A stretch of 56,305 bases of DNA, taken from assembly GCA_022649055.1 (NCBI GenBank), contig JALCNL010000003.1:1-56305 (forward strand), in the 5' to 3' direction. The DNA comes from Megasphaera sp. Lineage in GTDB: Bacteria > Bacillota > Negativicutes > Veillonellales > Megasphaeraceae. Of this stretch, positions 1 to 7,884 are shown piece by piece. The notes under the pieces were generated by a model. The model did not search any database, had not been told where the DNA came from, and was given only the letters and a program-made list of their open reading frames with translations. A program made the translations under genes and the position numbers. Within the stretch, counting starts at the first letter, position 1; each line of letters opens with the position of its first letter.

Positions 1-456
1 TATTCTCGGTAAACGCTGCGTCCCGCCAAACCCAGGAGTAACTCCCAAACCAACTTCGGGCTGACCAAATTTTGCAGTATCTGAAGCATACCGAAAATCG
101 CAAGCACAGGCAAGTTCACACCCACCGCCTAAAGCATATCCGTTAACAGATGCAATAACTGGCTGTGGAAGATTTTCTATACGCGTGAAAGTATCTTGTG
201 CCATTTTTCCGAATAAACGCCCGTCCATAGGCGTCATCTTCGACATAGAAACAATATCTGCACCTGCTACGAAAGACGTATTGCCGCTGCCCGTAATAAT
301 AACAACCTGTATATCTTTCGACTTTTCAATAAATCCGATACATGTATTTAATTCTTCCACGGTCTCGGGATTCAACGCATTCAAAGCTTTCGGACGATTG
401 ATTATTATAGTAGCAATACCTTCTTCTGTTTTATATATTATGTTATTAAATTTCAT
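1..456 (-). CDS. Enoyl-CoA hydratase/isomerase (crotonase family), 3' part beyond the left edge
   Basis: Reading leftwards from an ATG preceded by AGGTGG, 152 codons stay open to the window edge. The product is a crotonase-fold enzyme that hydrates or isomerises 2-enoyl-CoA esters in the cytoplasm. Visible marks are the oxyanion-hole segment AGADI (about residues 65-69), the GGGCELA segment with Glu114, and QPEVGLG with Glu134. Both glutamates used by true enoyl-CoA hydratases are thus present, so hydratase activity is plausible. It is the third gene of an operon with an acyl-CoA dehydrogenase and a class III CoA-transferase, 20 bp after the transferase stop, which points to degradation or reduction of one particular organic acid. 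The C-terminal helices are not in the window, so the exact subgroup (crotonase, short-chain hydratase) is not decided. Confidence 0.93.
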   Translation of the reverse strand, partial: MKFNNIIYKTEEGIATIIINRPKALNALNPETVEELNTCIGFIEKSKDIQVVIITGSGNTSFVAGADIVSMSKMTPMDGRLFGKMAQDTFTRIENLPQPVIASVNGYALGGGCELACACDFRYASDTAKFGQPEVGLGVTPGFGGTQRLPRI

Positions 457-476
457 ATAAACCACCTCATGTAATA

Positions 477-1724
477 TTATTTATTTCTTGTTATAATTTT
501 CTTGTCAAGGTACTGTTCAATTGCTTCCTCTGTATAGCCGTATTCTTTTAATATGTCTACACTGTCTTGACCAATTTTCGGTGCCGGACAATTTACCGTC
601 GGTTTAATATCATCTGCTGACAACGGTTCCAATAAACAAAACCGCACAGGTGTCATAGCTTGTTTCGTCTTTGTCCCATCAAAATTCATAACGGGCACGA
701 TATACTCGTTCTCCAGTGCTTGCGGATCTGTTAAGGTATCCTTTACATGCCGAATACAATCATATGCAATATCTGCTTTCTTCAAACGTTCTTCCATTTC
801 TTCCCTTGTATGTCCGGCAAAAGCTTGTCCAATGATTTCTACTAATTCCGGTGCATTCTTTTTCGCATCAGCAAATTTATAGAATCTGGGATCGTCAACC
901 AAATCCGGACGCCCTGCAATGTCCTTCATCAAAGTATTATAGTATCTCTCATGTTCCAATATGCTGATATATATCCAATTGCCATCGGCACATTTAAAAC
1001 TATCCATCACCGGGGACATGGGATTTTTCCTTGTTTTAGGATATTCATCACCATATTGAGTTGCTACGACCAGCGCGCTGCTGTTCCAAATTGCTTGGGC
1101 AAATAACGATACCATAATCTTACAGCCTTTTCCCGTCTGCGCCTTATTGAATAGCGCTGCTGCAATTCCTCCTGCCAAGGAACAAGAAGTCGTAGCATCT
1201 CCAAATCCATAAGGAGCATTAATGGGTGAAGTATCTTTTTCCGCAAAATCCATCATAGCACCGGACCTCGCCCAAAAAGCCACTACATCAAACCCCGGAT
1301 TGTCTTTGGCCGGTCCAAAATCGCCATATCCATTCAACTGTGCCCAAATAATATGCGGATATTTTTTATTTATGGTTTCATAATCAAGGCCTAACCGTTT
1401 TAATGCTCCTGTTCTATAGCTTGATACAAATACATCGGCCGTTTCCAATAATGTATCCAATATGGATTGACCTTCTTTTGTTTTCAAGTTAAGGGATAAC
1501 CCCCTTTTATTTGCATTATATGTATCATATAAGGGATTACAATCCTCATCAATAGGCGCTTTTAACGAGGTTCCCGAACTTCGGATTGGATCTCCAAACG
1601 GCGGTTCTACTTTAATAACGTCAGCCCCCCAGTCAGCCAAAATTTTTGCAGCACCCGGTCCTGCCACAAAATAGGTTAAATCTATTACTTTTACTCCTTT
1701 TAACGGATGAAACATAGCAGACAC
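477..1724 (-). CDS. Class III CoA-transferase (CaiB/BaiF; FldA/HadA-like)
   Basis: Moves CoA between an acyl-CoA donor and a free acid through an enzyme-bound aspartyl anhydride. The 415-residue length is usual for the family. The catalytic aspartate is very probably Asp176 in the segment PYGFGDATT, and the N-terminal DLTYFVAGPGAAKILADWGA pattern is typical of the Rossmann-like half. The run of residues around 110-180 resembles, from memory, the 2-hydroxyacid CoA-transferases FldA and HadA of clostridia more than oxalate or carnitine transferases. It sits 26 bp after the acyl-CoA dehydrogenase and 20 bp before the crotonase, so the three probably act in sequence: activate an acid as its CoA ester, then reduce or oxidise and hydrate it. 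The substrate cannot be read from the sequence; family assignment is firm, FldA/HadA grouping is inference. Confidence 0.9.
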   Translation of the reverse strand: MSAMFHPLKGVKVIDLTYFVAGPGAAKILADWGADVIKVEPPFGDPIRSSGTSLKAPIDEDCNPLYDTYNANKRGLSLNLKTKEGQSILDTLLETADVFVSSYRTGALKRLGLDYETINKKYPHIIWAQLNGYGDFGPAKDNPGFDVVAFWARSGAMMDFAEKDTSPINAPYGFGDATTSCSLAGGIAAALFNKAQTGKGCKIMVSLFAQAIWNSSALVVATQYGDEYPKTRKNPMSPVMDSFKCADGNWIYISILEHERYYNTLMKDIAGRPDLVDDPRFYKFADAKKNAPELVEIIGQAFAGHTREEMEERLKKADIAYDCIRHVKDTLTDPQALENEYIVPVMNFDGTKTKQAMTPVRFCLLEPLSADDIKPTVNCPAPKIGQDSVDILKEYGYTEEAIEQYLDKKIITRNK

Positions 1725-1750
1725 TCCCTTTATAAAATATATTCAATATA

Positions 1751-2884
1751 TTATTTCAATATTTCACGGCTGATAACAACTCGTTGAATCTGATTCGTCC
1801 CTTCATAAATTTGTGTGATTTTAGCATCACGCATCATTCTTTCAACAGGATATTCTCTAGAATAGCCATATCCGCCCATAATTTGTATAGCATCTAAAGC
1901 TACTTGTACCGCCATATCAGAAGCAAATGTTTTTGCCATTGCCGCTTCTGTTCCAAATTTCACATTTGCATCCTTCAATTCGGCTGCATGATAGGTCAGT
2001 TGTCTAGCTGCTTCAATTTGAATTGCCATATCTGCCAACATAAATCCAATAGATTGATTCGCACAAATGGGTTTACCAAACTGTTCTCTCACCTTAGCAT
2101 AATTTCTAGCCTCTTCATAAGCTCCTGCAGCAATTCCCGTTGCCAATGCCGCAATTCCAATCCGTGCAACATCTAGTGTCATCATAGCAATCTTAAAACC
2201 TTCCCCATCTTTGCCTAATTGATTTTCTAAAGGAATTCTGCATTTATCAAAAATAAGCTCTGTTGTCGAAGAAGCGCGGATACCCATTTTAGGTTCATGT
2301 TTACCAATGGAAAAACCGGTAGTTCCCTTTTCTATAATAAAAGCTGCCAGTCCTTTAACCCCTTTAGCCCGATCCTTCGTAGCAAATACAACAAACGTAT
2401 CCGCAACTCCGCCATTGCTAATAAAGCATTTACTGCCATGTATAACATACTCGTTTCCATCCTGTGCTGCCGTCGTTATCACTTTAGCCGCATCAGAACC
2501 TGCCCCCGCCTCCGTCAAAGCAAACGCTCCAATGGAGCTTCCCGCAGCTAAAGAAGGAATATATTTTTCTTTTTGTGCGTCTGTTCCAAACATAAGAATA
2601 GGCAATATTCCCGCTGAATTATGAACAGCCACAATAGTGGCTGTCGAAGCGCAACCTTTGGCAAGTTCTTCCAGAACCGCAGTACTCGATACCATATCCA
2701 TATCAGCTCCATCATATTTTTCAGGAACTGACATTCCCATGAAACCTAACTTTCCTAACTGTTTTATATTTTCCCAAGGAAATTCTTCCGTCTCATCATA
2801 TTGTTTTGCCATAGGAGCAATTATTTTTTTTGTAATATCACCGGCTACCTTCTGAATAGCTTTTTGTTCTTCATTTAAAAACAT
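1751..2884 (-). CDS. Acyl-CoA dehydrogenase (short/branched-chain type)
   Basis: FAD enzyme that introduces, or under fermentative conditions removes, the alpha-beta double bond of an acyl-CoA. The 377 residues match the short-chain class. The signature ALTEAGAGSD (about residues 122-131) and the C-terminal GGYGYSREYPVERMMRD followed by QIYEGTNQIQR are visible; Glu361 in YEGTN is the expected catalytic base. It is the first gene of a minus-strand operon continuing with the CoA-transferase and crotonase, with a purine-rich AAGGAGATGAG site ahead of the ATG. No electron-transfer flavoprotein gene lies within the window. In butyrate or caproate formers such enzymes often work as enoyl-CoA reductases with EtfAB; whether that holds here is inference. 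Confidence 0.95.
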   Translation of the reverse strand: MFLNEEQKAIQKVAGDITKKIIAPMAKQYDETEEFPWENIKQLGKLGFMGMSVPEKYDGADMDMVSSTAVLEELAKGCASTATIVAVHNSAGILPILMFGTDAQKEKYIPSLAAGSSIGAFALTEAGAGSDAAKVITTAAQDGNEYVIHGSKCFISNGGVADTFVVFATKDRAKGVKGLAAFIIEKGTTGFSIGKHEPKMGIRASSTTELIFDKCRIPLENQLGKDGEGFKIAMMTLDVARIGIAALATGIAAGAYEEARNYAKVREQFGKPICANQSIGFMLADMAIQIEAARQLTYHAAELKDANVKFGTEAAMAKTFASDMAVQVALDAIQIMGGYGYSREYPVERMMRDAKITQIYEGTNQIQRVVISREILK

Positions 2885-2939
2885 GTCCTCATCTCCTTAT
2901 TTTGTATTTAGTATGCATACTTGTATTATTTATGATTTT

Positions 2940-2968
2940 ATTATACCTATTAAAAAATGGAACTATAG
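2940..2968 (-). promoter_or_regulatory. Possible promoter of the acyl-CoA dehydrogenase operon
   Basis: The minus strand has a perfect TATAAT at 2940-2945, 56 bp upstream of the ATG. The -35 position at 17 bp spacing reads CTATAG, which is poor, so an activator may be needed. An imperfect dyad (CTATAGACAC / GTGTTTGTGTC region, about 2963-2985) covers the -35 area and could be its site. Confidence 0.4.
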
Positions 2969-3072
2969 ACACAAACACTAGACATCTTTACAGTGATTTT
3001 TTTCACAATTAATACCAACTAATTCCATATTTCATAGGCTTGACATGACTATATGTCCATTTTGTCCAGATA

Positions 3073-3121
3073 ACAAAAAAATCCTTATCAAGTTATTACA
3101 TAGTAATAACTTGATAAGGAT
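3073..3121 (-). terminator. Rho-independent terminator of the gltX transcript
   Basis: A perfect 19-bp stem (3081-3099 with 3103-3121) closes on a 3-base loop. On the minus strand it runs directly into seven T residues broken by one G. It lies 44 bp beyond the last codon of the interrupted gene after gltX and ends that operon before the acyl-CoA dehydrogenase promoter. Confidence 0.85.
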
Positions 3122-3164
3122 CTCTATAAAAATTACTTACCCTTCATCTTTTTTATTTGAACAG

Positions 3165-3494
3165 TCAGTATGATTTCATCAAAGACAGCATTTTTTTGTC
3201 CTGCCAGAGCGGTGAGTCTCCGGTCCTCCAGCCACAGCAACAAAAAGTCCCCGTCTTCCGATCATGATAAGCATATTGATGGAAACTTCCCTGTGTCTCT
3301 TGTATCATATCCTGCAATTTCTTATCTACACGCCCACTAGGCAGGGAAAATGGCCTCTCTTTTTTATCCGCAAAAAACACATAATGTTTTTATTCTTGTT
3401 CCGGTGCTGTCGAAATCCCAGCAGCAGCTAAGCTCAGTCCCCAATTTAGCAAGCAATAATCAAAAGCTACCAATAGTTGCTCCGCACTTTTCAT
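3165..3494 (-). pseudogene. Small gene coupled to gltX, reading frame interrupted by one in-frame TAA
   Basis: An ATG at 3494 overlaps the gltX stop as ATGA, the usual form of translational coupling. It opens a 34-codon frame (start MKSAEQLLVAFDYCLLNWG, end STAPEQE) that stops at TAA 3390-3392. The very same frame then continues without another stop for 75 codons, from KHYVFFADKKERPF to LSLMKSY at 3165, just before the operon terminator. The second part could also start at GTG 3380, but I see no good ribosome site there. One nonsense change in a roughly 109-residue protein explains the layout best; two separate short genes, or stop-codon readthrough, are alternatives. I do not recognise the family. 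The second half has Cys-Cys-Cys and Trp-rich stretches and no membrane segment. Confidence 0.5.
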
Positions 3495-4945
3495 TGCAGT
3501 GTCCTTCCCAAGCGTTCCAATACCTTATCCCGGCCCATAAGTGCCACAATAACATTAAGATCAGGGCCATGCATAACACCTGTAACCGCTACCCGAATAG
3601 GCATATATACAAATTTTCCTTTTATTTTTAACCCTTTTTGAATTTTTTTAAATAAAGGTTGTACCGTGTCCGGCGTCACTGCGGGAAGTGACAACAATTC
3701 CTGCCGGAACATTTCAAGAACTGCCGGAGCTGTCTCTTCTTGCAGAACAGCCGCTGTTTCTTCATTTTCCGGCATGTAGTCTTCTGTAAAAAATACTTTT
3801 GCCGGTTCTACAATTTGTGCTCCATATTGGACATGCTCACGAAGCGCCCAAATCATTTGTTTTAACCAAGCGGATTCTTCCATGTCCGGTTTTTCTGCCA
3901 CATATCCCGCTGCCTGTAAATGAGGCAGGCAAATCGCATAAAGTTGATCTTCATTTAACTGTTTCATATAATGAAAATTAATCCAATTTAGCTTTTCAAT
4001 ATCAAATACAGCTGGATTTTTGGCAACTCGATCCAAGGAAAATTGTTCAATCAACTCTTCTTTGCTGAATATTTCCTGATCACTATCCGGCGTCCACCCC
4101 AAAAGCCCCAAAAAATTAAACAAAGCTTCCGGTAGATATCCCATATTTTTATATTGTTCTACAGATGTTGCACCATGACGTTTGCTCATTTTTTTCTTAT
4201 CCTTGCCAAGGATAAGTGATACATGAGCAAACTGCGGAACTGGAAAACCCAAAGCATGATATAAGACCAATTGCCGTGGTGTATTTGACAAATGTTCTTC
4301 TGCACGTATGACATGCGTAATATGCATCAGCGCATCGTCTAAAACAACACAATAGTTATAAACAGGAATCCCATCGGACTTGACAATAACATAATCACCA
4401 ACAATATTCGAATCAAACTCTACATGTCCGCGAACGAGATCATCCACAGCTAAAATTTCGTTTTTAGGCGTAACGATCCGAACAACATGCGGCCGTCCTT
4501 CCCGGAGATACTGTTCAATCGTTTCTTTTGGCAAATCGCGACATTTCCCGCTGTATACCGGTGTTTCACCTTTATCCATCTGTGCCTGGCGTTCTACTTC
4601 TAACTCCTCCGGCGTACAAAAACAATAATAAGCCTTTCCTTCGGCAATCAGTTGATCGGTATACTTTTGATATAAATCTAAACGCTCCATTTGACGATAC
4701 GGTCCATATAAACCGCCTGCATCAATTCCTTCATCCCAATTAATGCCTAACCATTGCAGCGATGCTTTAATATTTTCTTCCGATTCACGTGTAGATCGTT
4801 TCTGATCCGTATCTTCAATACGCAATACAAATTTGCCATTCGTATGTTTAGCTACAAGATAATTAAACAATGCCGACCGGGCTCCGCCAATATGAAACGG
4901 ACCGGTAGGACTCGGAGCAAAACGAACCCGTACTTCTTTAGACAT
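3491..4945 (-). CDS. gltX: Glutamyl-tRNA synthetase
   Basis: Charges tRNA with glutamate; in Firmicutes lacking GlnRS this enzyme commonly also mischarges tRNA-Gln for the GatCAB route. The class I HIGH box is FAPSPTGPFHIGGARSALFN near the N-terminus and the KMSKS loop is KDKKKMSKRHG near residue 240. The ATG at 4945 is preferred because GGGAGGAAT lies just upstream and it yields the family start MSKEVRVRFAPSPTG; an upstream in-frame start would overlap ispDF and add 13 unconserved residues. The 484-residue length is normal. It follows ispDF by 16 bp and ends in an ATGA overlap with the small interrupted gene. Non-discriminating behaviour is inference. Confidence 0.97.
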   Translation of the reverse strand: MSKEVRVRFAPSPTGPFHIGGARSALFNYLVAKHTNGKFVLRIEDTDQKRSTRESEENIKASLQWLGINWDEGIDAGGLYGPYRQMERLDLYQKYTDQLIAEGKAYYCFCTPEELEVERQAQMDKGETPVYSGKCRDLPKETIEQYLREGRPHVVRIVTPKNEILAVDDLVRGHVEFDSNIVGDYVIVKSDGIPVYNYCVVLDDALMHITHVIRAEEHLSNTPRQLVLYHALGFPVPQFAHVSLILGKDKKKMSKRHGATSVEQYKNMGYLPEALFNFLGLLGWTPDSDQEIFSKEELIEQFSLDRVAKNPAVFDIEKLNWINFHYMKQLNEDQLYAICLPHLQAAGYVAEKPDMEESAWLKQMIWALREHVQYGAQIVEPAKVFFTEDYMPENEETAAVLQEETAPAVLEMFRQELLSLPAVTPDTVQPLFKKIQKGLKIKGKFVYMPIRVAVTGVMHGPDLNVIVALMGRDKVLERLGRTLQ

Positions 4946-4961
4946 TAAAATTCCTCCCATA

Positions 4962-6140
4962 CTATTCATTCTCCGGCACGACAATCATAGCAGATGCCTG
5001 CGCTGCCATACCTTCTTCCCTGCCGATGAAACCCAAATGTTCCGTTGTTGTCGCTTTAACTGCCACAACCGATGCAGGTATATGTAATGCCGCGGCAATA
5101 TTCACGGCCATTTTATCTATATATTTTCTTATTTTAGGCCGCTGTGCTAATAAAATTACATCAATATTCACGATGCGGCAACCTTTATTTTGCAAAATAT
5201 GCCATACTCTTTCCAATAAAATCAAACTGGAAATATCTTTAAACTCCTGCGAAGAATCAGGAAAATAAGTTCCAATATCTTTAAGTCCTGCCGCTCCCAA
5301 CAATGCATCCATCACAGCATGCGTGAGTACATCTGCATCAGAATGTCCATCCAATCCTTTTTCAAAAGGAATCGTTACTCCCCCAAGGACCAATTTACGA
5401 CCTTCTACTAAAGGATGAACATCATACCCACAGCCAACATGAGGAACAGAAGCTCCTCTCATATAAAATTCCAAGACGGGTATATCCTCCTTTGTAGTCA
5501 CTTTTCGATTCCGTTCATCGCCGGATAAAATAACTATAGGCTCCCCAAGTGCTTCCACAAAAGAAGCATCGTCAGTAGCTGACAGATGATTTTCCCTTGC
5601 ATATTCATAGGCAGCCAGCAGTGTTGAATGATGGAATATTTGCGGTGTTTGCACAGCAATAAGACGGCTGCGCTCCAAAGTATGCAGCTTAGCCGCCGCT
5701 GAAGTTTCGTCGTTTTTTTCTTTGATCGTATCCTTTACAGATATTGCATATACTGCTGCTTTCGCATTTTTCATAGCAGCCAGTCCCTTGTCGAACCAAT
5801 CCGGCCCTGCCCACGGTCTGGCTCCATCATGAACCATAACTATATCGGTAGAGGCACTGCAAGCCAGCAGTCCATGATACACCGATTCCTGTCGTTCTGC
5901 ACCGCCATCTGCATAGCGGACAGGAACGGAAGGATGAAAAAGAGACACCATTTTTTGTATAGCTGCGCGATCCTCTATCGATGTAACCAAAATAACTTCA
6001 TCTACAGATTTTGCTGCAAAAACATGGCCCAGTGTATGCGCCAGCACCGGACGACCACAGAGCGGGTAGAACAGCTTATTCCGTATATAACCAAAACGGA
6101 GTCCGGCTCCTGCTGCCACAACAATAACACTTACCTTCAC
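4962..6140 (-). CDS. ispDF: IspDF: fused MEP cytidylyltransferase and MECDP synthase
   Basis: One 392-residue protein performs two steps of the non-mevalonate isoprenoid pathway: CTP-dependent cytidylylation of methylerythritol phosphate and, after IspE, ring closure to the cyclodiphosphate. Residues 1 to about 228 form the IspD half (VVAAGAGLRFG nucleotide loop, MVHDGARPW near 104). From about 233 the IspF half begins with VGCGYDVHPL, where Asp240 and His242 are expected metal ligands, continuing GLDGHSDADVLTHA and ending with KATTTEHLGFIGREEG. The start is GTG with an AGGTGAG site. Fused IspDF is established in some proteobacteria; many Firmicutes have separate genes. It lies 8 bp after the PIN/TRAM gene and 16 bp before gltX. 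Confidence 0.95.
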   Translation of the reverse strand: MKVSVIVVAAGAGLRFGYIRNKLFYPLCGRPVLAHTLGHVFAAKSVDEVILVTSIEDRAAIQKMVSLFHPSVPVRYADGGAERQESVYHGLLACSASTDIVMVHDGARPWAGPDWFDKGLAAMKNAKAAVYAISVKDTIKEKNDETSAAAKLHTLERSRLIAVQTPQIFHHSTLLAAYEYARENHLSATDDASFVEALGEPIVILSGDERNRKVTTKEDIPVLEFYMRGASVPHVGCGYDVHPLVEGRKLVLGGVTIPFEKGLDGHSDADVLTHAVMDALLGAAGLKDIGTYFPDSSQEFKDISSLILLERVWHILQNKGCRIVNIDVILLAQRPKIRKYIDKMAVNIAAALHIPASVVAVKATTTEHLGFIGREEGMAAQASAMIVVPENE

Positions 6141-6148
6141 ATACTCAC

Positions 6149-7360
6149 CTACTCGTCTGCTATTTTGACGAAAATCATACGTCCTGCCGAAGTCTGCAGT
6201 ACCGATGTAACGGTAACAGGCATATTCTGACCGATAAATTTTTCACCATCTTCTACCACAATCATAGTCCCGTCGTCAAGATATGCAATACCCTGGTTAT
6301 TTTCCTTACCTGCTTTAACAATAAGAACATTCATCTGCTCTCCCGGTATACGGGCAGGCTTTAAAGCATTTGCCAAATCATTGATATTTAACACGACTAC
6401 ACCTTGCAGTGCCGCTACTTTATTCAAATTATAATCATTCGTCACAACTTTAGCATAAATTTTACGACCTAATCGAACAAGCTTCGAATCTACTGCAGGA
6501 GGCATATCTTCAAAATCATCGTGAATAATTCTTACTTCTACATAATTATCTTCCTGCATTTGCTTTAATATATCTAATCCTCGGCGGCCCTTATTCCGTT
6601 TTAACAAATCAGACGAATCAGCAATATGTTGTAATTCCTCCAATACAAAAACAGGAACAAGAAGCGGCCCTTCCAGGAATCCGGTACTACATATTTCTGC
6701 AATGCGGCCATCAATAATCGAACTCGTATCCAGTAGTTTGCCAACAAATTCTTCCTCTTTATTCTTTTTTATATGTTCTTTAGGCTGTTTACTAAAACGC
6801 AGTAAGCCGATAAGATTAGCTATCTCCGTCTTTTTGCGCATAGCAATGCTCATGCCGGCATAACCAAAAATAATACTAAATACAATGGGACCATATGCCC
6901 CGATAATAGGCAAGCGGACAAACGCCAGTCCAATTAAGTTAGCTATAATGAGTCCAAAAAGCAAGCCCAGCGTTCCGACCAATAAATCCTGACTAGAAAA
7001 ACCACTTAATGAAAATTCAATACGATGGATAGACTTCCAAATAAGATTGATAATAACAGGAGAAATTAAATATCCTACAATAACCCCTAGAATGGCTCCA
7101 ATCAAAAATCCCAAAACGGTTAAAACTGTCGTTCCCACAATGCCATTTTTTGTAAAACGTTCTGCAATTTCCATGCTAAAAAAAGGAGTTGTCATTATTT
7201 GGTCGCTGATCATAACAAAACTCACGGCGAATACAAGTATAATGACACCGCACATAATTTTATCAGCCATATTTCGGTCCGGCTTATTCAAATCATTCTC
7301 TTCCATAAATTTTCCAGCCGCTTTTTTTTCTTTTATTTCTTTTATTTCTTTTTTAGCCAC
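6149..7360 (-). CDS. Membrane PIN/TRAM domain protein (YacL-like)
   Basis: A 403-residue protein with four hydrophobic segments in the first half (around residues 37-52, 75-105, 125-150 and 155-175), then a PIN nuclease-fold domain and a C-terminal TRAM domain. The PIN part shows LLDTSSIIDGRI, VLEELQHIAD and VVTNDYNLN, which hold the expected acidic residues; the TRAM part begins at EQMNVLIVKAG. The family (B. subtilis YacL) lies next to ispDF and gltX in many Firmicutes; its function is poorly defined, possibly membrane-bound RNA cleavage. The GTG at 7360 is chosen because GGGAGGTGG precedes it by 5-6 bases. The N-terminus is a Lys/Glu/Ile-rich tract with KEIKEIKEKK. It heads the operon. Confidence 0.93.
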   Translation of the reverse strand: MAKKEIKEIKEKKAAGKFMEENDLNKPDRNMADKIMCGVIILVFAVSFVMISDQIMTTPFFSMEIAERFTKNGIVGTTVLTVLGFLIGAILGVIVGYLISPVIINLIWKSIHRIEFSLSGFSSQDLLVGTLGLLFGLIIANLIGLAFVRLPIIGAYGPIVFSIIFGYAGMSIAMRKKTEIANLIGLLRFSKQPKEHIKKNKEEEFVGKLLDTSSIIDGRIAEICSTGFLEGPLLVPVFVLEELQHIADSSDLLKRNKGRRGLDILKQMQEDNYVEVRIIHDDFEDMPPAVDSKLVRLGRKIYAKVVTNDYNLNKVAALQGVVVLNINDLANALKPARIPGEQMNVLIVKAGKENNQGIAYLDDGTMIVVEDGEKFIGQNMPVTVTSVLQTSAGRMIFVKIADE

Positions 7361-7389
7361 AGTTCCACCTCCCTTCACTGTATCATTTA

Positions 7390-7398
7390 ACTATACCA
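7390..7398 (-). promoter_or_regulatory. Extended -10 promoter of the PIN/TRAM-ispDF-gltX operon
   Basis: The minus strand reads TGGTATAGT, an extended -10 element, 30 bp upstream of the GTG start. No good -35 hexamer is seen at 16-18 bp, consistent with a TGN-type promoter. Confidence 0.4.
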
Positions 7399-7443
7399 TA
7401 AAACTCACAATGATGCAGTAGTTTTCAATCAAAATATTTTAAG

Positions 7444-7500
7444 AAAAAAAACAGGAAAACGGTCCCGCCTCTCAACAGGCATATAAAAAAACCGTTTCCC
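7444..7500 (-). terminator. Terminator of the ctsR-to-small-gene operon
   Basis: GGGAAACGGT pairs with ACCGTTTTCC across a 27-base loop holding further short pairings, followed on the minus strand by CTGTTTTTTTTC. It ends the transcript of radA and the small exported protein. Confidence 0.75.
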
Positions 7501-7580
7501 TATATACTATTTTAACCGCCGTTAATCACAAGTTTCATCCATATCATCCGTTCCAAGCAGCCAGGAAAACATATTACGTG

Positions 7581-7781
7581 TTAATCTGCTGACTGCTGTC
7601 GTTGTTTATCGGATTGATCGGGCAGCGTACACGTGCCATTCGTACAATCAAGACGAATAATTCCTTCTCCATTTTCATGCAAAACACCATACCCCCCTAC
7701 AGCACTCCCGCTTAAAAGAAAGGTAATCATTACGCTTCCGGTAAGTATTTTTTTTATAGAATAGTTTATATCTAATTTCAT
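7581..7781 (-). CDS. Small exported or membrane-anchored protein of unknown family
   Basis: A 66-residue product with a charged N-terminus (MKLDINYSIKKIL), one hydrophobic segment at about residues 13-32 that could be a signal peptide or anchor, and a polar tail holding two cysteines in DCTNGTC before a Gln/Asp-rich end. I do not recognise it. It lies 104 bp after radA and just before a clear terminator, so it is probably the last gene of the ctsR operon or has its own weak promoter. The ribosome site (GGAT 12 bases upstream) is poor, which lowers confidence. A disulfide in the tail is possible if it is exported. Confidence 0.5.
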   Translation of the reverse strand: MKLDINYSIKKILTGSVMITFLLSGSAVGGYGVLHENGEGIIRLDCTNGTCTLPDQSDKQRQQSAD

Positions 7782-7884
7782 ATACAACACATCCGTTTAA
7801 AAAATTTTAAATACAGCAAAATCTTACTTACAGTATACCATATTCAAAACAAAAAAATATAATTTTTCTGCCTTTAAGAAATTT

